Positions 27,135-35,420 are shown, counted from the stretch's first letter. The stretch is DNA of 49,378 nucleotides from an uncultured Mycoplasmatota bacterium (GCA_900551455.1 URVV01000009.1:1-49378); one strand, 5' to 3'. Translations and numbers: made by a program. Notes: generated by a model not told the origin, from the letters alone.

Positions 27135-27630
27135 CATTTCTAAATATATTCTTCCCCTTATAACTATCATTGTAATCATTCACGCTCTAATAAAAAGAGT
27201 AAATATTTATGATGAATTTTTAGAAGGTGTTAAAGAAGGCTTATCAATGTCCCTAAATATCTTTCCCTCAATGTTTGCCATTATTTTAGCAGTAACTGTC
27301 TTTGTAAAAAGCAATTTCCTAAATAGCATTATAAGTCTTATAAATCCTACAACTTTCCCCAAAGAAATTCTTCCCATCGCCATCCTAAGACCAATTTCCT
27401 CATCCTCATCCCTAATGCTTTTAAATGAAATTCTAAAAACATATGGTCCAGATTCTCTAATCGGCAAAATAGCCTCCGTAATAACCGGTAGTACTGATAC
27501 AACCATCTATATAATAGGAATGTATTATTCCTCCGTAAAAATAACTAAAATAAAACATTCTCTTTTAGTTGGCTTATTAGCAGATTTATCCTGTGTTATC
27601 ATCAGTATCCTTATTGTCAAATATCTATAA
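27127..27630 (+). CDS. spmB: Spore maturation protein B
   Basis: A 167-residue membrane partner of SpmA with the second Gate domain. EFLEGVKEGLSMSLNIFPSMFAIILAV near residue 30 and GSTDTTIYIIGMYYSSVKI near 128 are characteristic. The start lies inside the 3' end of spmA, so the two are translationally coupled. A bidirectional terminator follows directly and separates it from a small antisense ORF. Confidence 0.92.
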   Translation: MVNISKYILPLITIIVIIHALIKRVNIYDEFLEGVKEGLSMSLNIFPSMFAIILAVTVFVKSNFLNSIISLINPTTFPKEILPIAILRPISSSSSLMLLNEILKTYGPDSLIGKIASVITGSTDTTIYIIGMYYSSVKITKIKHSLLVGLLADLSCVIISILIVKYL

Positions 27631-27631
27631 A

Positions 27632-27663
27632 AATAAAAGCAACCATTAAAGGTCACTTTTATT
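27632..27663. terminator. Bidirectional terminator between spmB and the antisense small ORF
   Basis: AATAAAAG (27632-27639) pairs with CTTTTATT (27656-27663), with ACC/GGT pairing further in. A tract on one side and T tract on the other allow it to work in both directions. Confidence 0.65.
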
Positions 27664-27783
27664 TAGGTTACTCTCATTCATATTATTATTGCATTCATGG
27701 CAACTATTACTATTACCATTTAAAGTATTTTTCATACTATTCTTGCATGAATTTGAGTTCTTTGACTTTTTATTCTTAGCCAT
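27646..27783 (-). CDS. Putative 45-residue Asn/Ser/Lys-rich small protein
   Basis: A minus-strand ORF beginning MAKNKKSKNSNSCKNS and ending NESNLNKSDL, with CHEC near residue 28. It has a good ribosome binding site (GGGTGAT, four bases before ATG) of the type used by neighbouring genes, and it stops within the shared terminator. Composition (Asn 30%, Ser, Lys, almost no large hydrophobics) recalls small spore proteins such as the minor acid-soluble ones, and it lies beside spmA-spmB; this is inference, with no family recognised. The three Cys are unusual for acid-soluble spore proteins. Confidence 0.5.
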   Translation of the reverse strand: MAKNKKSKNSNSCKNSMKNTLNGNSNSCHECNNNMNESNLNKSDL

Positions 27784-27840
27784 TTTAATCACCCACTATT
27801 ATTATTATCCACAATAAATAATTTATACTAAGTATTTAAC

Positions 27841-27869
27841 TTGACCAAATTAATTTCTCTGTGTATAAT
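27841..27869 (+). promoter_or_regulatory. Promoter of the unknown 292-residue protein gene
   Basis: TTGACC (27841-27846), 17 bases and TATAAT (27864-27869). It is followed by AAGGG and a two-codon minigene (ATG TTA TGA at 27894) that overlaps the real start. Confidence 0.75.
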
Positions 27870-27898
27870 AGTAATCATCTAGAAGGGAATTTTATGTT

Positions 27899-28777
27899 AT
27901 GAAAAAAAACTATAATCAAGAAATTAATTTACTTAACAAAATTACTAACGAAGAAGAGAAGTTCAATATCTTTATTGCTTACTATGAATTAACTAACGAA
28001 ATAGTAAAAAAAACTGGTCCTCATAATAAAATTATCTGTTATCAAAGCTTTCTTAAAACCTTAAAAGACCATCAAAAAGAAAAAATAAATTTATCATTAT
28101 TTATTTCTTCATATCAAGAAAATTTAAAAAAACTAATTAAAAGTCAAGAATTATCTTTACTAGAGAACACCTTAAATGAGAAAGCAAATTCTATTAATTA
28201 TCTTCAACCATCAAGAGTAAAAGAACTAACTGAAAGTTTTCCAAAACAAGCAAAATTTTATATAATGATTAAAAATCAATTAAATCCTATTGAAGAAACT
28301 CTAAATAAAAAATTTAATCTTCCATATGTTAATGTAACAATGAAAAAAATATATACTAAAATTCTTAATTCATTTCATTTTGTATCATACCAAAACGAAA
28401 CAAATCCATTTAAATTATATAGTTTAGTTAATGAAAGAATATCTATGAATATTTACTACGTCTTAGAAAATTCAATATTATGTGGAGAAATATCTATTAG
28501 CAATATAAAAGACCAAGATACTCGTCTATATTTAATTGAAAAAAGTTGTGAAAGTGAATTACTATCAGATATCATTGAAAGAATTTTTCTCATAGAACTA
28601 ATCTCTAAAGAACAAGATCCAATGTCAAAATCTAATAGAATAGGTGAATTATCTGAAAAATATTCTATATCTGAAGTAAAAATATATTCTATTTTAAGAA
28701 AACTATTAATAGATACTGAATACTATAAACTAAAAAACAATTTAAAAAATAAAAAAATCAAAACTAGAAAAAAATAA
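27899..28777 (+). CDS. Unknown 292-residue helical protein
   Basis: Not recognised. It is predicted mostly alpha-helical, soluble and K/E/N-rich, without a signal peptide or membrane segment. The C-terminal part (RIGELSEKYSISEVKIYSILRKLL near 245-270) could be a helix-turn-helix, followed by a very basic tail (KNKKIKTRKK), which suggests nucleic-acid binding. The gene is a single unit with a strong promoter and terminator, just before secA. The best-spaced ribosome binding site (AAGGG) serves an ATG at 27894 that opens a two-codon ORF whose stop overlaps this start. Confidence 0.75.
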   Translation: MKKNYNQEINLLNKITNEEEKFNIFIAYYELTNEIVKKTGPHNKIICYQSFLKTLKDHQKEKINLSLFISSYQENLKKLIKSQELSLLENTLNEKANSINYLQPSRVKELTESFPKQAKFYIMIKNQLNPIEETLNKKFNLPYVNVTMKKIYTKILNSFHFVSYQNETNPFKLYSLVNERISMNIYYVLENSILCGEISISNIKDQDTRLYLIEKSCESELLSDIIERIFLIELISKEQDPMSKSNRIGELSEKYSISEVKIYSILRKLLIDTEYYKLKNNLKNKKIKTRKK

Positions 28778-28783
28778 ATATCT

Positions 28784-28812
28784 AAACAAAAGTGCCAAAA
28801 CTTTTGTTTTTC
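28784..28812 (+). terminator. Terminator before secA
   Basis: AAACAAAAGT (28784-28793) pairs with ACTTTTGTTT (28800-28809) around six bases, then TT. Confidence 0.8.
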
Positions 28813-28885
28813 TATAACTATTATCAACCTAGCACTAGTATTTTTCTTATTTTTTTGATAAAATACTTTATAAGGAAGTGAGTAC

Positions 28886-31381
28886 ATGCTAAAAATATTT
28901 AAAAAATTATTCGATAACGAATACAAAGAGTTAAAAAAATTTAATGAAATAGCCACAAAGATAGATGCTTTAGATGAAGAATATAGCAAATTATCTGATA
29001 AAGAGCTAGCCACTAAAACCGAAGAATTTAAACATCGCCTAGCAAATGGTGAAGATCTAGAAGATATTCTAGTAGAATCATTTGCCACCATCCGTGAAGC
29101 AGCATACCGTATTATAGGCGAAAAAGCTTATTTTTGCCAATTACTTGGTGGCTTGGCTATCCATTATGGAAACATTGCCGAAATGAAAACTGGTGAAGGA
29201 AAAACTCTAACCACCATTTTTCCAGCCTATGTAAACGCCCTAACAGGTGCCGGAGTACACGTAGTTACAGTCAATGAATATCTAACCCAAAGAAATGCCG
29301 AATGGATGGGTCCAGTGTTTAACTTTCTAGGACTAACTGTAGGAGTTAACCTAAGAGAATTAACCCCAAAAGAAAAACGAGAAGTATATAACTGCGATAT
29401 TATGTATACAACTAATAACGAATTAGGCTTTGACTACTTAAGAGACAATATGGTAGTACGTGCCGAAGATAGAGTAGGTCGCAAATTAAACTACTGTATA
29501 ATAGATGAAGTAGACTCTGTACTAATAGATGAAGCTAGAACACCATTAATTATTTCAGGTGGTGTTATGCAAAATATTAATCTCTACGAACAAGCCGATA
29601 TGTTTGCCAAAACCCTAGAAGAAAATGCCGATTACATAAAAGATGAAAAAGCCAGAACCATTTCTCTAACAGATGAAGGTGCTCATAAATGCGAAAAAGC
29701 TTTTAAAATAAATAATCTATATGATATTAGCAATACCGCTTTAGTTCACCACATCAATCTAGCTCTAAAAGCTAACTACTTTATGCGAAAAGATGTTGAT
29801 TACGTTGTTCAAGACGGTGAAATAGTAATAGTAGATCAATTTACTGGTCGTTTAATGAAAGGAAGAGCTTTTTCTGAAGGATTACATCAAGCTATTGAAG
29901 CCAAAGAAAAAGTAAAAATAAACCAAGAAACAAAAACTCTAGCTACAATTACTTTCCAAAACTTATTCAGAATGTATAATAAATTATCTGGAATGACCGG
30001 TACTGCCAAAACAGAAGAAGAAGAATTTAGAAATATTTATAATATGTATGTTATCTGCATACCTACCAATAAACCAGTAATTCGTATAGATGCTACTGAT
30101 CTATTATATCCAGGAAAAGAAGGAAAATATAATGCTATTGTTAGAGTAGTAGCAGAAAAACATAAAGAAGGACAACCAATTCTAATTGGTACCATCGCCA
30201 TAGAAACCAGTGAATTACTAAGTAAAATGTTAACTAAAAAAGGTATAAAGCATGAAGTATTAAATGCTAAAAACCATGCTCGTGAAGCTGAAATCATTGC
30301 TAAAGCCGGTGAAATTGGAGCTGTTACCATCGCAACCAATATGGCAGGACGTGGAACTGATATCAAATTAGGTCCCGGAGTAAAAGAATTAGGAGGTCTT
30401 TGTGTAATTGGCACCGAAAGACACGAATCACGTCGTATAGATAACCAATTACGTGGTCGTGCTGGAAGACAAGGAGATCCTGGATTCAGTCAATTCTTCG
30501 TATCATTTGAAGATGATCTCCTAGTTAGATTCGGTTCAGAACGCTATAAACAAATGATGGCTAGTATCGGTTTTACAGGAGATCAAGCAATAAGAAACAA
30601 TATGTTTGCCAAAACAGTTGAAACCGCTCAAAAGAGAGTCGAAGGAAATAACTTTGATATTAGAAAACACCTTCTAAACTATGATGATGTAATGAACAAT
30701 CAAAGAACAATAATTTATGATAAAAGAAATGAAATTTTAGATAATCAATCAATTCACGAAACCGTATTAAACGGCTTTAAAGAATATATTACTAATTTAG
30801 TAATGTCACATTTAATAGAAAATAAACATCTTCAAGATAACGATTATAAAGAAATACTTGAAGCAGCAAACGAAAATTTATTAAAACATTATCGTCTAAA
30901 TCTATCAGAAATTCAAAGTAAATCAGAACAAGAAGTAATAGACATAATTTATGATAAAGTTCTAAAAGATTACGAAGAAAAATTAAAAGATATACCTAAA
31001 GAAGTAATCGACGAATTTGAGAAAGCCATTTCTCTTAGAGTAATTGACAGTAACTGGATGGAACACATCAGTACTATGAGTCATCTTCGTGAAGGTGTAG
31101 GATTAAGAGGATATGCCAATGAAAATCCTCTTCAAGCATACACTAGTGAAGGATATCAATTATTTGATAATATGTTAAATAAAATTAATAGTGAAATTTC
31201 AATGTATCTACTAAAATCAGAAATAAGACAAAATACAGAAAGAAAAGAAGTTGTTAAAAAAATAATTACTAACGATGGTAAAGATACTGTTAAAACTTCT
31301 AAAAAGAGTACCAAGGTCGGTCGTAACGATTTGTGTCCTTGTGGAAGTGGTAAGAAGTACAAACAGTGCTGTGGCAAATAG
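28886..31381 (+). CDS. secA: Preprotein translocase ATPase SecA
   Basis: An 831-residue motor ATPase that pushes preproteins through SecYEG. It shows the Walker A MKTGEGKTL near residue 102, the Walker B-region IIDEVDSVLIDEARTPLIISG near 207, TGTAKTE near 372, and NMAGRGTDIKLGPGV followed by GRAGRQGDPG for the second motor domain. The C-terminus ends in the zinc-binding SEC-C motif DLCPCGSGKKYKQCCGK, which binds SecB-like partners or ribosomes. ATG 28886 follows AAGGAAGTGA. The last 60 bases use codons (TTG, CAG, AAG, TGC, TAG stop) unlike the rest of the gene, consistent with a mobile element having replaced the 3' tip. Confidence 0.97.
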   Translation: MLKIFKKLFDNEYKELKKFNEIATKIDALDEEYSKLSDKELATKTEEFKHRLANGEDLEDILVESFATIREAAYRIIGEKAYFCQLLGGLAIHYGNIAEMKTGEGKTLTTIFPAYVNALTGAGVHVVTVNEYLTQRNAEWMGPVFNFLGLTVGVNLRELTPKEKREVYNCDIMYTTNNELGFDYLRDNMVVRAEDRVGRKLNYCIIDEVDSVLIDEARTPLIISGGVMQNINLYEQADMFAKTLEENADYIKDEKARTISLTDEGAHKCEKAFKINNLYDISNTALVHHINLALKANYFMRKDVDYVVQDGEIVIVDQFTGRLMKGRAFSEGLHQAIEAKEKVKINQETKTLATITFQNLFRMYNKLSGMTGTAKTEEEEFRNIYNMYVICIPTNKPVIRIDATDLLYPGKEGKYNAIVRVVAEKHKEGQPILIGTIAIETSELLSKMLTKKGIKHEVLNAKNHAREAEIIAKAGEIGAVTIATNMAGRGTDIKLGPGVKELGGLCVIGTERHESRRIDNQLRGRAGRQGDPGFSQFFVSFEDDLLVRFGSERYKQMMASIGFTGDQAIRNNMFAKTVETAQKRVEGNNFDIRKHLLNYDDVMNNQRTIIYDKRNEILDNQSIHETVLNGFKEYITNLVMSHLIENKHLQDNDYKEILEAANENLLKHYRLNLSEIQSKSEQEVIDIIYDKVLKDYEEKLKDIPKEVIDEFEKAISLRVIDSNWMEHISTMSHLREGVGLRGYANENPLQAYTSEGYQLFDNMLNKINSEISMYLLKSEIRQNTERKEVVKKIITNDGKDTVKTSKKSTKVGRNDLCPCGSGKKYKQCCGK

Positions 31382-31400
31382 CCCATAAAATAAGGGTTTG
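31311..31400 (+). other. Candidate left attachment site (attL) at the 3' end of secA
   Basis: The element begins directly after, or within, the final codons of secA. Codon choice changes around 31311-31330, and sequence after the stop is element-like. The conserved SEC-C coding stretch would be a stable integration target whose reading frame is restored by the incoming end. The exact crossover cannot be set because the right end lies outside the window. Confidence 0.5.
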
Positions 31401-31500
31401 CGAGATTTGAAAGGACTAAAAAAAGGTTGAAAAAACCTCAAATGTTTGTAAATTGTTTGTAAAAATTACAAAATGTTTGTAAAATAGTCCTCAAACCCTT
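31392..31500. repeat. Nested inverted repeat at the element's left end
   Basis: AAGGGTTTG (31392-31400) and AGGACTA (31412-31418) are mirrored by TAGTCCT (31485-31491) and CAAACCCTT (31492-31500); the left copy is interrupted by 11 bases. ATAAAATAAGG also occurs directly at 31385 and 31501, the latter within the palindrome CCTTAT-AAA-ATAAGG. They probably mark recombinase or accessory-protein contacts, or a secA terminator. Confidence 0.55.
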
Positions 31501-31540
31501 ATAAAATAAGGAAAAAAATTTACAAACATTTTTACAAACA
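31443..31540. repeat. Five TGTTTGTAAA repeats, candidate integrase arm sites
   Basis: Direct copies begin at 31443, 31454 and 31474; inverted copies (TTTACAAACA) occupy 31519-31528 and 31531-31540. Spacings of 11, 20 and 12 bases keep most on one helix face. Tn916-type integrases use short arm repeats near the end for their N-terminal domain, so these are the natural candidates. Confidence 0.65.
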
Positions 31541-31545
31541 AAATA

Positions 31546-31573
31546 AATACTAGCAATTTGCTGGTATTTTTTC
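31546..31573 (+). terminator. Terminator between secA and the integrase gene
   Basis: AATACTAGCA (31546-31555) pairs with TGCTGGTATT (31559-31568), one G-U pair, three-base loop, followed by TTTTC. It would insulate the integrase gene from secA transcription or act as a leader attenuator. A fold this tight is stable. Confidence 0.7.
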
Positions 31574-31604
31574 ATTTGCTAAGCAATTAGTGGAGGAAAA
31601 AATT

Positions 31605-32882
31605 ATGGGAAATGTTTATGTTCAAAAAAGGGGAAAGGTATATCAATATCAATTTGCGATAGCATCTATTGATGGTAAAAGAAAATATAAAAACAAGTCA
31701 GGATTTAGAACAAAATCAGAAGCTATTGAGGCAGGAGTAAAGGCATATAATGAATATATAAATGTGGGACACTGTATAGAACCAAGCAAAATGTCTTATA
31801 GTGATTATTTAGATTATTGGATGAAAGAGCATTGTGAAATAAACTTAAAGTATCACACAATTCAGGCATATCAAAATATTATAAAAAATCATATAAAACC
31901 TAAATTAGGTTTCTATATGTTATCTCAACTAACAACATCAGTTATTCAAGAGTTTATAAACAATATATATTTAGAAAAAGGATTTTCAAAGAATTTTCTA
32001 AAAAACATATTGAAAGTTTTAAAAGGTTCGCTGGGATATGCAACCGATGTTGTTGGATTTATTAAAGTAAACCCATCATTAAAGGTAAGACTACCAAAAT
32101 ATGATATACCTGACAGTGATCCTGTTTATATATTATCAAACGAGGAAGTAGAAAAAATATTAGAAAGATTTTCTAATAATCCTTGTGTATATTATGCATT
32201 TTTAACTGCTTATTATACGGGATTGAGAGTGTCTGAAGTTTTTGGGTTAACTTGGGATGATATTGATTTTGTAAAAAGAACTATAACAGTTAATAAAAAT
32301 ATTTTAAAGAAAAATCAAGCAGGTGGAACAAAGAAAAGACTAATAAGTGGAAATTCTACAACGGTTTGGTATTTTGGTACTTGTAAAACAAAAGGAAGTT
32401 ATAGAACTATTGAAATTGGAGATACTTTATTGAAAGCTTTAAAAAAATATAAAGAAGAACAAATACAGAATAAAAAAGATTATGGAGATACTTATATGAA
32501 ACATTATAAGAAAATTGTAAATAATCCTTATAATAATAAACCAGAAATAAAGATAATAAATGCTTATGCAGAATTAGAAGTTCCATTAGAAGAAGTAAAG
32601 TTAGTCTTTTTAAAAAAGAATGGAGTCTTTGAAGGTACTGATAGTTGTAAATATCCATTTAAAGTAATTCATTATGAATTAGGTATTCCATGTAGATTTC
32701 ATGATTTTAGAGATACTCATGCAACAAGATTGATTGAAGCAGGTGCCGATATTAAAGCAGTATCAAAAAGATTAGGACATAGCAATATAAGAACAACTTA
32801 TGAGATTTATGTAAAGGTTACTACTAAAATGGAATCAGATACAGTAGAAAAGTTTGAAAGTATAGGACTTAATTTAGCATAA
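31605..32882 (+). CDS. int: Tn916-type tyrosine integrase
   Basis: A 425-residue site-specific recombinase that integrates and excises the element. An N-terminal arm-binding AP2-like domain (GNVYVQKRGKVYQYQFAI) is followed by a SAM-like core-binding domain (about 60-160) and the catalytic domain with Arg in TGLRVSEVFGLTWDDI, HDFRDTHATRLI, LGHSNIRTT and the nucleophile Tyr in YEIYVKV. All catalytic residues are present. The start at 31605 follows GGAGG; a GTG at 31590 lacks a signal. The arm-type repeats lie just upstream. Target choice at the secA 3' end is inferred from position. Confidence 0.93.
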   Translation: MGNVYVQKRGKVYQYQFAIASIDGKRKYKNKSGFRTKSEAIEAGVKAYNEYINVGHCIEPSKMSYSDYLDYWMKEHCEINLKYHTIQAYQNIIKNHIKPKLGFYMLSQLTTSVIQEFINNIYLEKGFSKNFLKNILKVLKGSLGYATDVVGFIKVNPSLKVRLPKYDIPDSDPVYILSNEEVEKILERFSNNPCVYYAFLTAYYTGLRVSEVFGLTWDDIDFVKRTITVNKNILKKNQAGGTKKRLISGNSTTVWYFGTCKTKGSYRTIEIGDTLLKALKKYKEEQIQNKKDYGDTYMKHYKKIVNNPYNNKPEIKIINAYAELEVPLEEVKLVFLKKNGVFEGTDSCKYPFKVIHYELGIPCRFHDFRDTHATRLIEAGADIKAVSKRLGHSNIRTTYEIYVKVTTKMESDTVEKFESIGLNLA

Positions 32883-32908
32883 TTAACATAAAAGAAAGGA
32901 GAGAAAAA

Positions 32909-33739
32909 GTGGATAATTGTAGGATATATGCTATTGCAAACCAAAAAGGTGGAGTTGGTAAAACAACTACCACTTTTAATTTGGGTGTAGCATTAGCAAA
33001 AAGAGGGAAAAAAGTATTGCTAGTAGATGCCGATCCACAGGGAGATTTAACTACTTGTATGGGTTGGAATGATTTAGATAAAATACAAACCACATTAGCA
33101 GATGTTATGAGTTCTACTATTAGAGATGATAATATAAATATAGAAGAAGTAATATTACACCATAATGAAGATGTAGATTTAATACCGTCTAATTTAGACT
33201 TGTCACAATTAGAAGTGGGACTTGTTAATGTAATGAGTAGAGAAAGTGTTATGAGGAATACATTATCTAAATATAAAGATAAATATGATTATATACTAAT
33301 AGATTGTATGCCTAGTTTAGGTATGATAACAATAAATGCTCTTGCTTGTGCTGATAAAGTAATTATTCCAGTACAAACACAGTTTTTAGCTGCAAAAGGT
33401 ATGGGACAATTTTTACAAACAATTTCAAGAGTAAGAAAACAAATAAATCCAAACTTGATGGTTGATGGTGTTTTGCTTACACTGGTAGATAAGAGAACAA
33501 CTTTACCTAATCAAGTAAGATATGAACTTCAAGAAAGTTATGGGAGTAAAGTAAAGATATATAATACTCAAATACCAATGGCAGTAAATGTAGCAAAGTC
33601 AACATCTCATGGAGAAAGTATTTTCTCTTATGATAAAAATAGTAAGGTAGCAGATTCATATACCTTATTTGCAAAGGAGGTAATGGAGAATGGTAAAGAA
33701 AGAAACAAAAATGCCACTACCAAAGATTTATCTAGATGA
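32909..33739 (+). CDS. parA: ParA-family partition ATPase
   Basis: A 276-residue Walker-type ATPase related to Soj/ParA. IANQKGGVGKTTTTFNLGVAL holds the deviant Walker A, VLLVDADPQGDLT Walker A', and YILIDCMPSLG Walker B. With ParB it should maintain the excised circular form. It starts at GTG, six bases after AAGGAGAG, and overlaps parB by 50 bases, so expression is coupled. In ICEs of this type parAB directly after the integrase gene suggests the circle can replicate or persist. Confidence 0.93.
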   Translation: MDNCRIYAIANQKGGVGKTTTTFNLGVALAKRGKKVLLVDADPQGDLTTCMGWNDLDKIQTTLADVMSSTIRDDNINIEEVILHHNEDVDLIPSNLDLSQLEVGLVNVMSRESVMRNTLSKYKDKYDYILIDCMPSLGMITINALACADKVIIPVQTQFLAAKGMGQFLQTISRVRKQINPNLMVDGVLLTLVDKRTTLPNQVRYELQESYGSKVKIYNTQIPMAVNVAKSTSHGESIFSYDKNSKVADSYTLFAKEVMENGKERNKNATTKDLSR

Positions 33740-34661
33740 TGATTTGTTTTCAACACAAGAACAAAGAGATGATAAATTAAAAGAAAAAGTAGTAAATATA
33801 AGTTTAAATGACATTGATGACTTTACTAAACACCCATTTAAAGTAATAGATAATGAGGATATGAAACAAATGGTAGAAAGTATTAGTGAAAATGGAGTAT
33901 TAGTACCAACATTAGTAAGACCAAAAGAAAATGGAAAATACGAAATGATTTCTGGTCATAGAAGAAAGTTTGCAAGTGAGTTAGCAGGACTAGAAACAAT
34001 ACCATGTATTGTTAGAGAGTTAACTGATGATGAGGCAACTATCATAATGGTTGATAGTAATTTACAAAGAGAGAAGATACTACCAAGTGAAAAAGCATTT
34101 GCTTATAAATTAAAAATGGAAGCATTAAGTCATCAAGGAATAAGAAACGATTTAACTTCTGCACCACTGGAGCATAAGTTTGTTTCAAGAGAACAAATAG
34201 CCAAAGAAAATGGAGAAAGTAGAGAACAAGTAAGAAGATATATAAGACTAACTGAACTAATACCACAAATACTTCAAATGGTAGATAATGATGCTTTGAA
34301 ATTATCTCCAAGTATGGCATTTAGACCAGCAGTTGAAATATCTTATTTAAAAGAGGAAGAACAAAAAGAACTTTTAGATATTATGGAATGTTTTGTATGT
34401 ACTCCATCATTATCACAAGCACAAGATTTTAAGAGATTAAGCAAAGATAATAAACTTACAAGAGAGTATATGGAAACTATTTTAGAACAAGAAAAACCTA
34501 ATCAAATACAAACTCTAAAAGTTAATATGGACAAACTAAATAATATACTCCCAACAAATCTTACAACTAATGAAGAAAGAGAAAATTATGTTGTTAAAGC
34601 AGTAAGTTTTTATGGGAGGTGGTTGCAAAAAAAGAGGGAACAAGAAAAGAACGAAAGATAA
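33690..34661 (+). CDS. parB: ParB/Spo0J-family partition protein
   Basis: A 323-residue DNA-binding partner of ParA. The ParB/Srx domain shows SGHRRKFASELAGLETIPCIVREL near residue 90 (the CTP-binding GHRR motif), followed by helix-turn-helix residues (SREQIAKENGESREQVRRYIRL near 170) and a C-terminal dimerisation part. No clear parS palindrome was seen nearby. The start at 33690 uses GGAGG; an ATG at 33711 in the same frame is an alternative. It lies within the 3' end of parA. Confidence 0.92.
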   Translation: MVKKETKMPLPKIYLDDDLFSTQEQRDDKLKEKVVNISLNDIDDFTKHPFKVIDNEDMKQMVESISENGVLVPTLVRPKENGKYEMISGHRRKFASELAGLETIPCIVRELTDDEATIIMVDSNLQREKILPSEKAFAYKLKMEALSHQGIRNDLTSAPLEHKFVSREQIAKENGESREQVRRYIRLTELIPQILQMVDNDALKLSPSMAFRPAVEISYLKEEEQKELLDIMECFVCTPSLSQAQDFKRLSKDNKLTREYMETILEQEKPNQIQTLKVNMDKLNNILPTNLTTNEERENYVVKAVSFYGRWLQKKREQEKNER

Positions 34662-34750
34662 TGGGAGTATCTTTGCCAAAAAGTCCCCTCTTACAATCTC
34701 CCCTAAAAATAATACTAACTATTATTACTAACTGAAAAAAATTAGTAGAT

Positions 34751-34779
34751 ATGACAAAATAGTTAAAGTATGCTACAGT
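34751..34779 (+). promoter_or_regulatory. Promoter of the surface-protein segment
   Basis: ATGACA (34751-34756), 17 bases and TACAGT (34774-34779) with TGC extended -10. It would drive the exported Cys protein gene 27 bases later. Confidence 0.6.
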
Positions 34780-34805
34780 AAAACAAAAAAGAGGAGTGAT
34801 GAGAG

Positions 34806-35372
34806 ATGAAAATAATACGAATTTTTATAGCTTTTGTAGTTGCGAGTTTGGTTGTTGGACTTGGAAGTGCTTTTAATGGGAAACCAGTAAAAGAACTAGA
34901 TACAGCCAAAACAAATCAAATTGAGCATGAAGAACAAAAGGAAGTTAAAAACGATACTCAAATTGAAGAAAAAACAGAAGAAAACAATTTTGAAGAAGAA
35001 AGGTTATCAACAAAAACTGTTGAAAAAGAAAAAAACATACCAGAGCAAAAGACAAATAATGAACAAAAAGAAAACAAACCTACTCAATCAAAACAAAAAC
35101 AAGTTGAAAAAAGTGTAATCAAAGAACCAAAACAAGAAGAACAAAAAGAAATGACAGCTTGGGAAGAACTTGGAATGACAGAAGATGAATACTACAATAA
35201 ACCAGCGTGGAGTTGGGCAATAGTAGATTTCCCTGTTGAAAAATATGGAAGTGAAGAAGCTTGTTTCAATGCTTGTATTAAATACGGTGAGGAAAGCAAA
35301 ATGGGATTTTCTTGTTCTACAATAAACAGTGCATCTGGTAGGTATTTAGGAGAAATGATTAAATTATTTTAG
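34806..35372 (+). CDS. Exported small Cys protein with charged linker
   Basis: Unrecognised 188-residue protein. An N-terminal hydrophobic segment (about 5-23) acts as signal or anchor. A long K/E/Q/N-rich linker (about 35-120) follows, then a compact C-terminal domain (TAWEELGMTEDEYYNKPAWSW, then EACFNACIKYG and FSCSTI) with three Cys. The linker may extend the domain through the cell wall. It sits between parB and the thioester adhesin, behind its own promoter and before a terminator. Confidence 0.75.
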   Translation: MKIIRIFIAFVVASLVVGLGSAFNGKPVKELDTAKTNQIEHEEQKEVKNDTQIEEKTEENNFEEERLSTKTVEKEKNIPEQKTNNEQKENKPTQSKQKQVEKSVIKEPKQEEQKEMTAWEELGMTEDEYYNKPAWSWAIVDFPVEKYGSEEACFNACIKYGEESKMGFSCSTINSASGRYLGEMIKLF

Positions 35373-35394
35373 ACACACGAGTGTCTTTTTATTT
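35371..35394 (+). terminator. Terminator before the adhesin gene
   Basis: AGACAC (35371-35376) pairs with GTGTCT (35381-35386), then TTTTATTTT. It overlaps the stop codon of the upstream gene. Confidence 0.75.
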
Positions 35395-35420
35395 TGAAGA
35401 AAGAAAGGAAAGATAAAAAA

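Noticed and set aside
27207..27506. 99-codon antisense ORF in spmB
   Set aside because: Shadow of a conserved membrane protein, no start signal.
28723..29091. 122-codon antisense ORF over the secA start and the preceding terminator
   Set aside because: Crosses a terminator and a secA promoter region; no ribosome binding site or family.
30037..30414. 125-codon antisense ORF over secA
   Set aside because: Opposite a conserved enzyme with no start signal; shadow of the secA codon pattern.
31311..31400. tRNA gene as the integration target
   Set aside because: No cloverleaf or tRNA 3' end is seen at the junction; the only feature there is secA.
34921..35118. 65-codon Lys-rich ORF inside the exported Cys protein gene
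   Set aside because: A frame shift of a GAA/AAA-rich linker produces polylysine; no independent signal.
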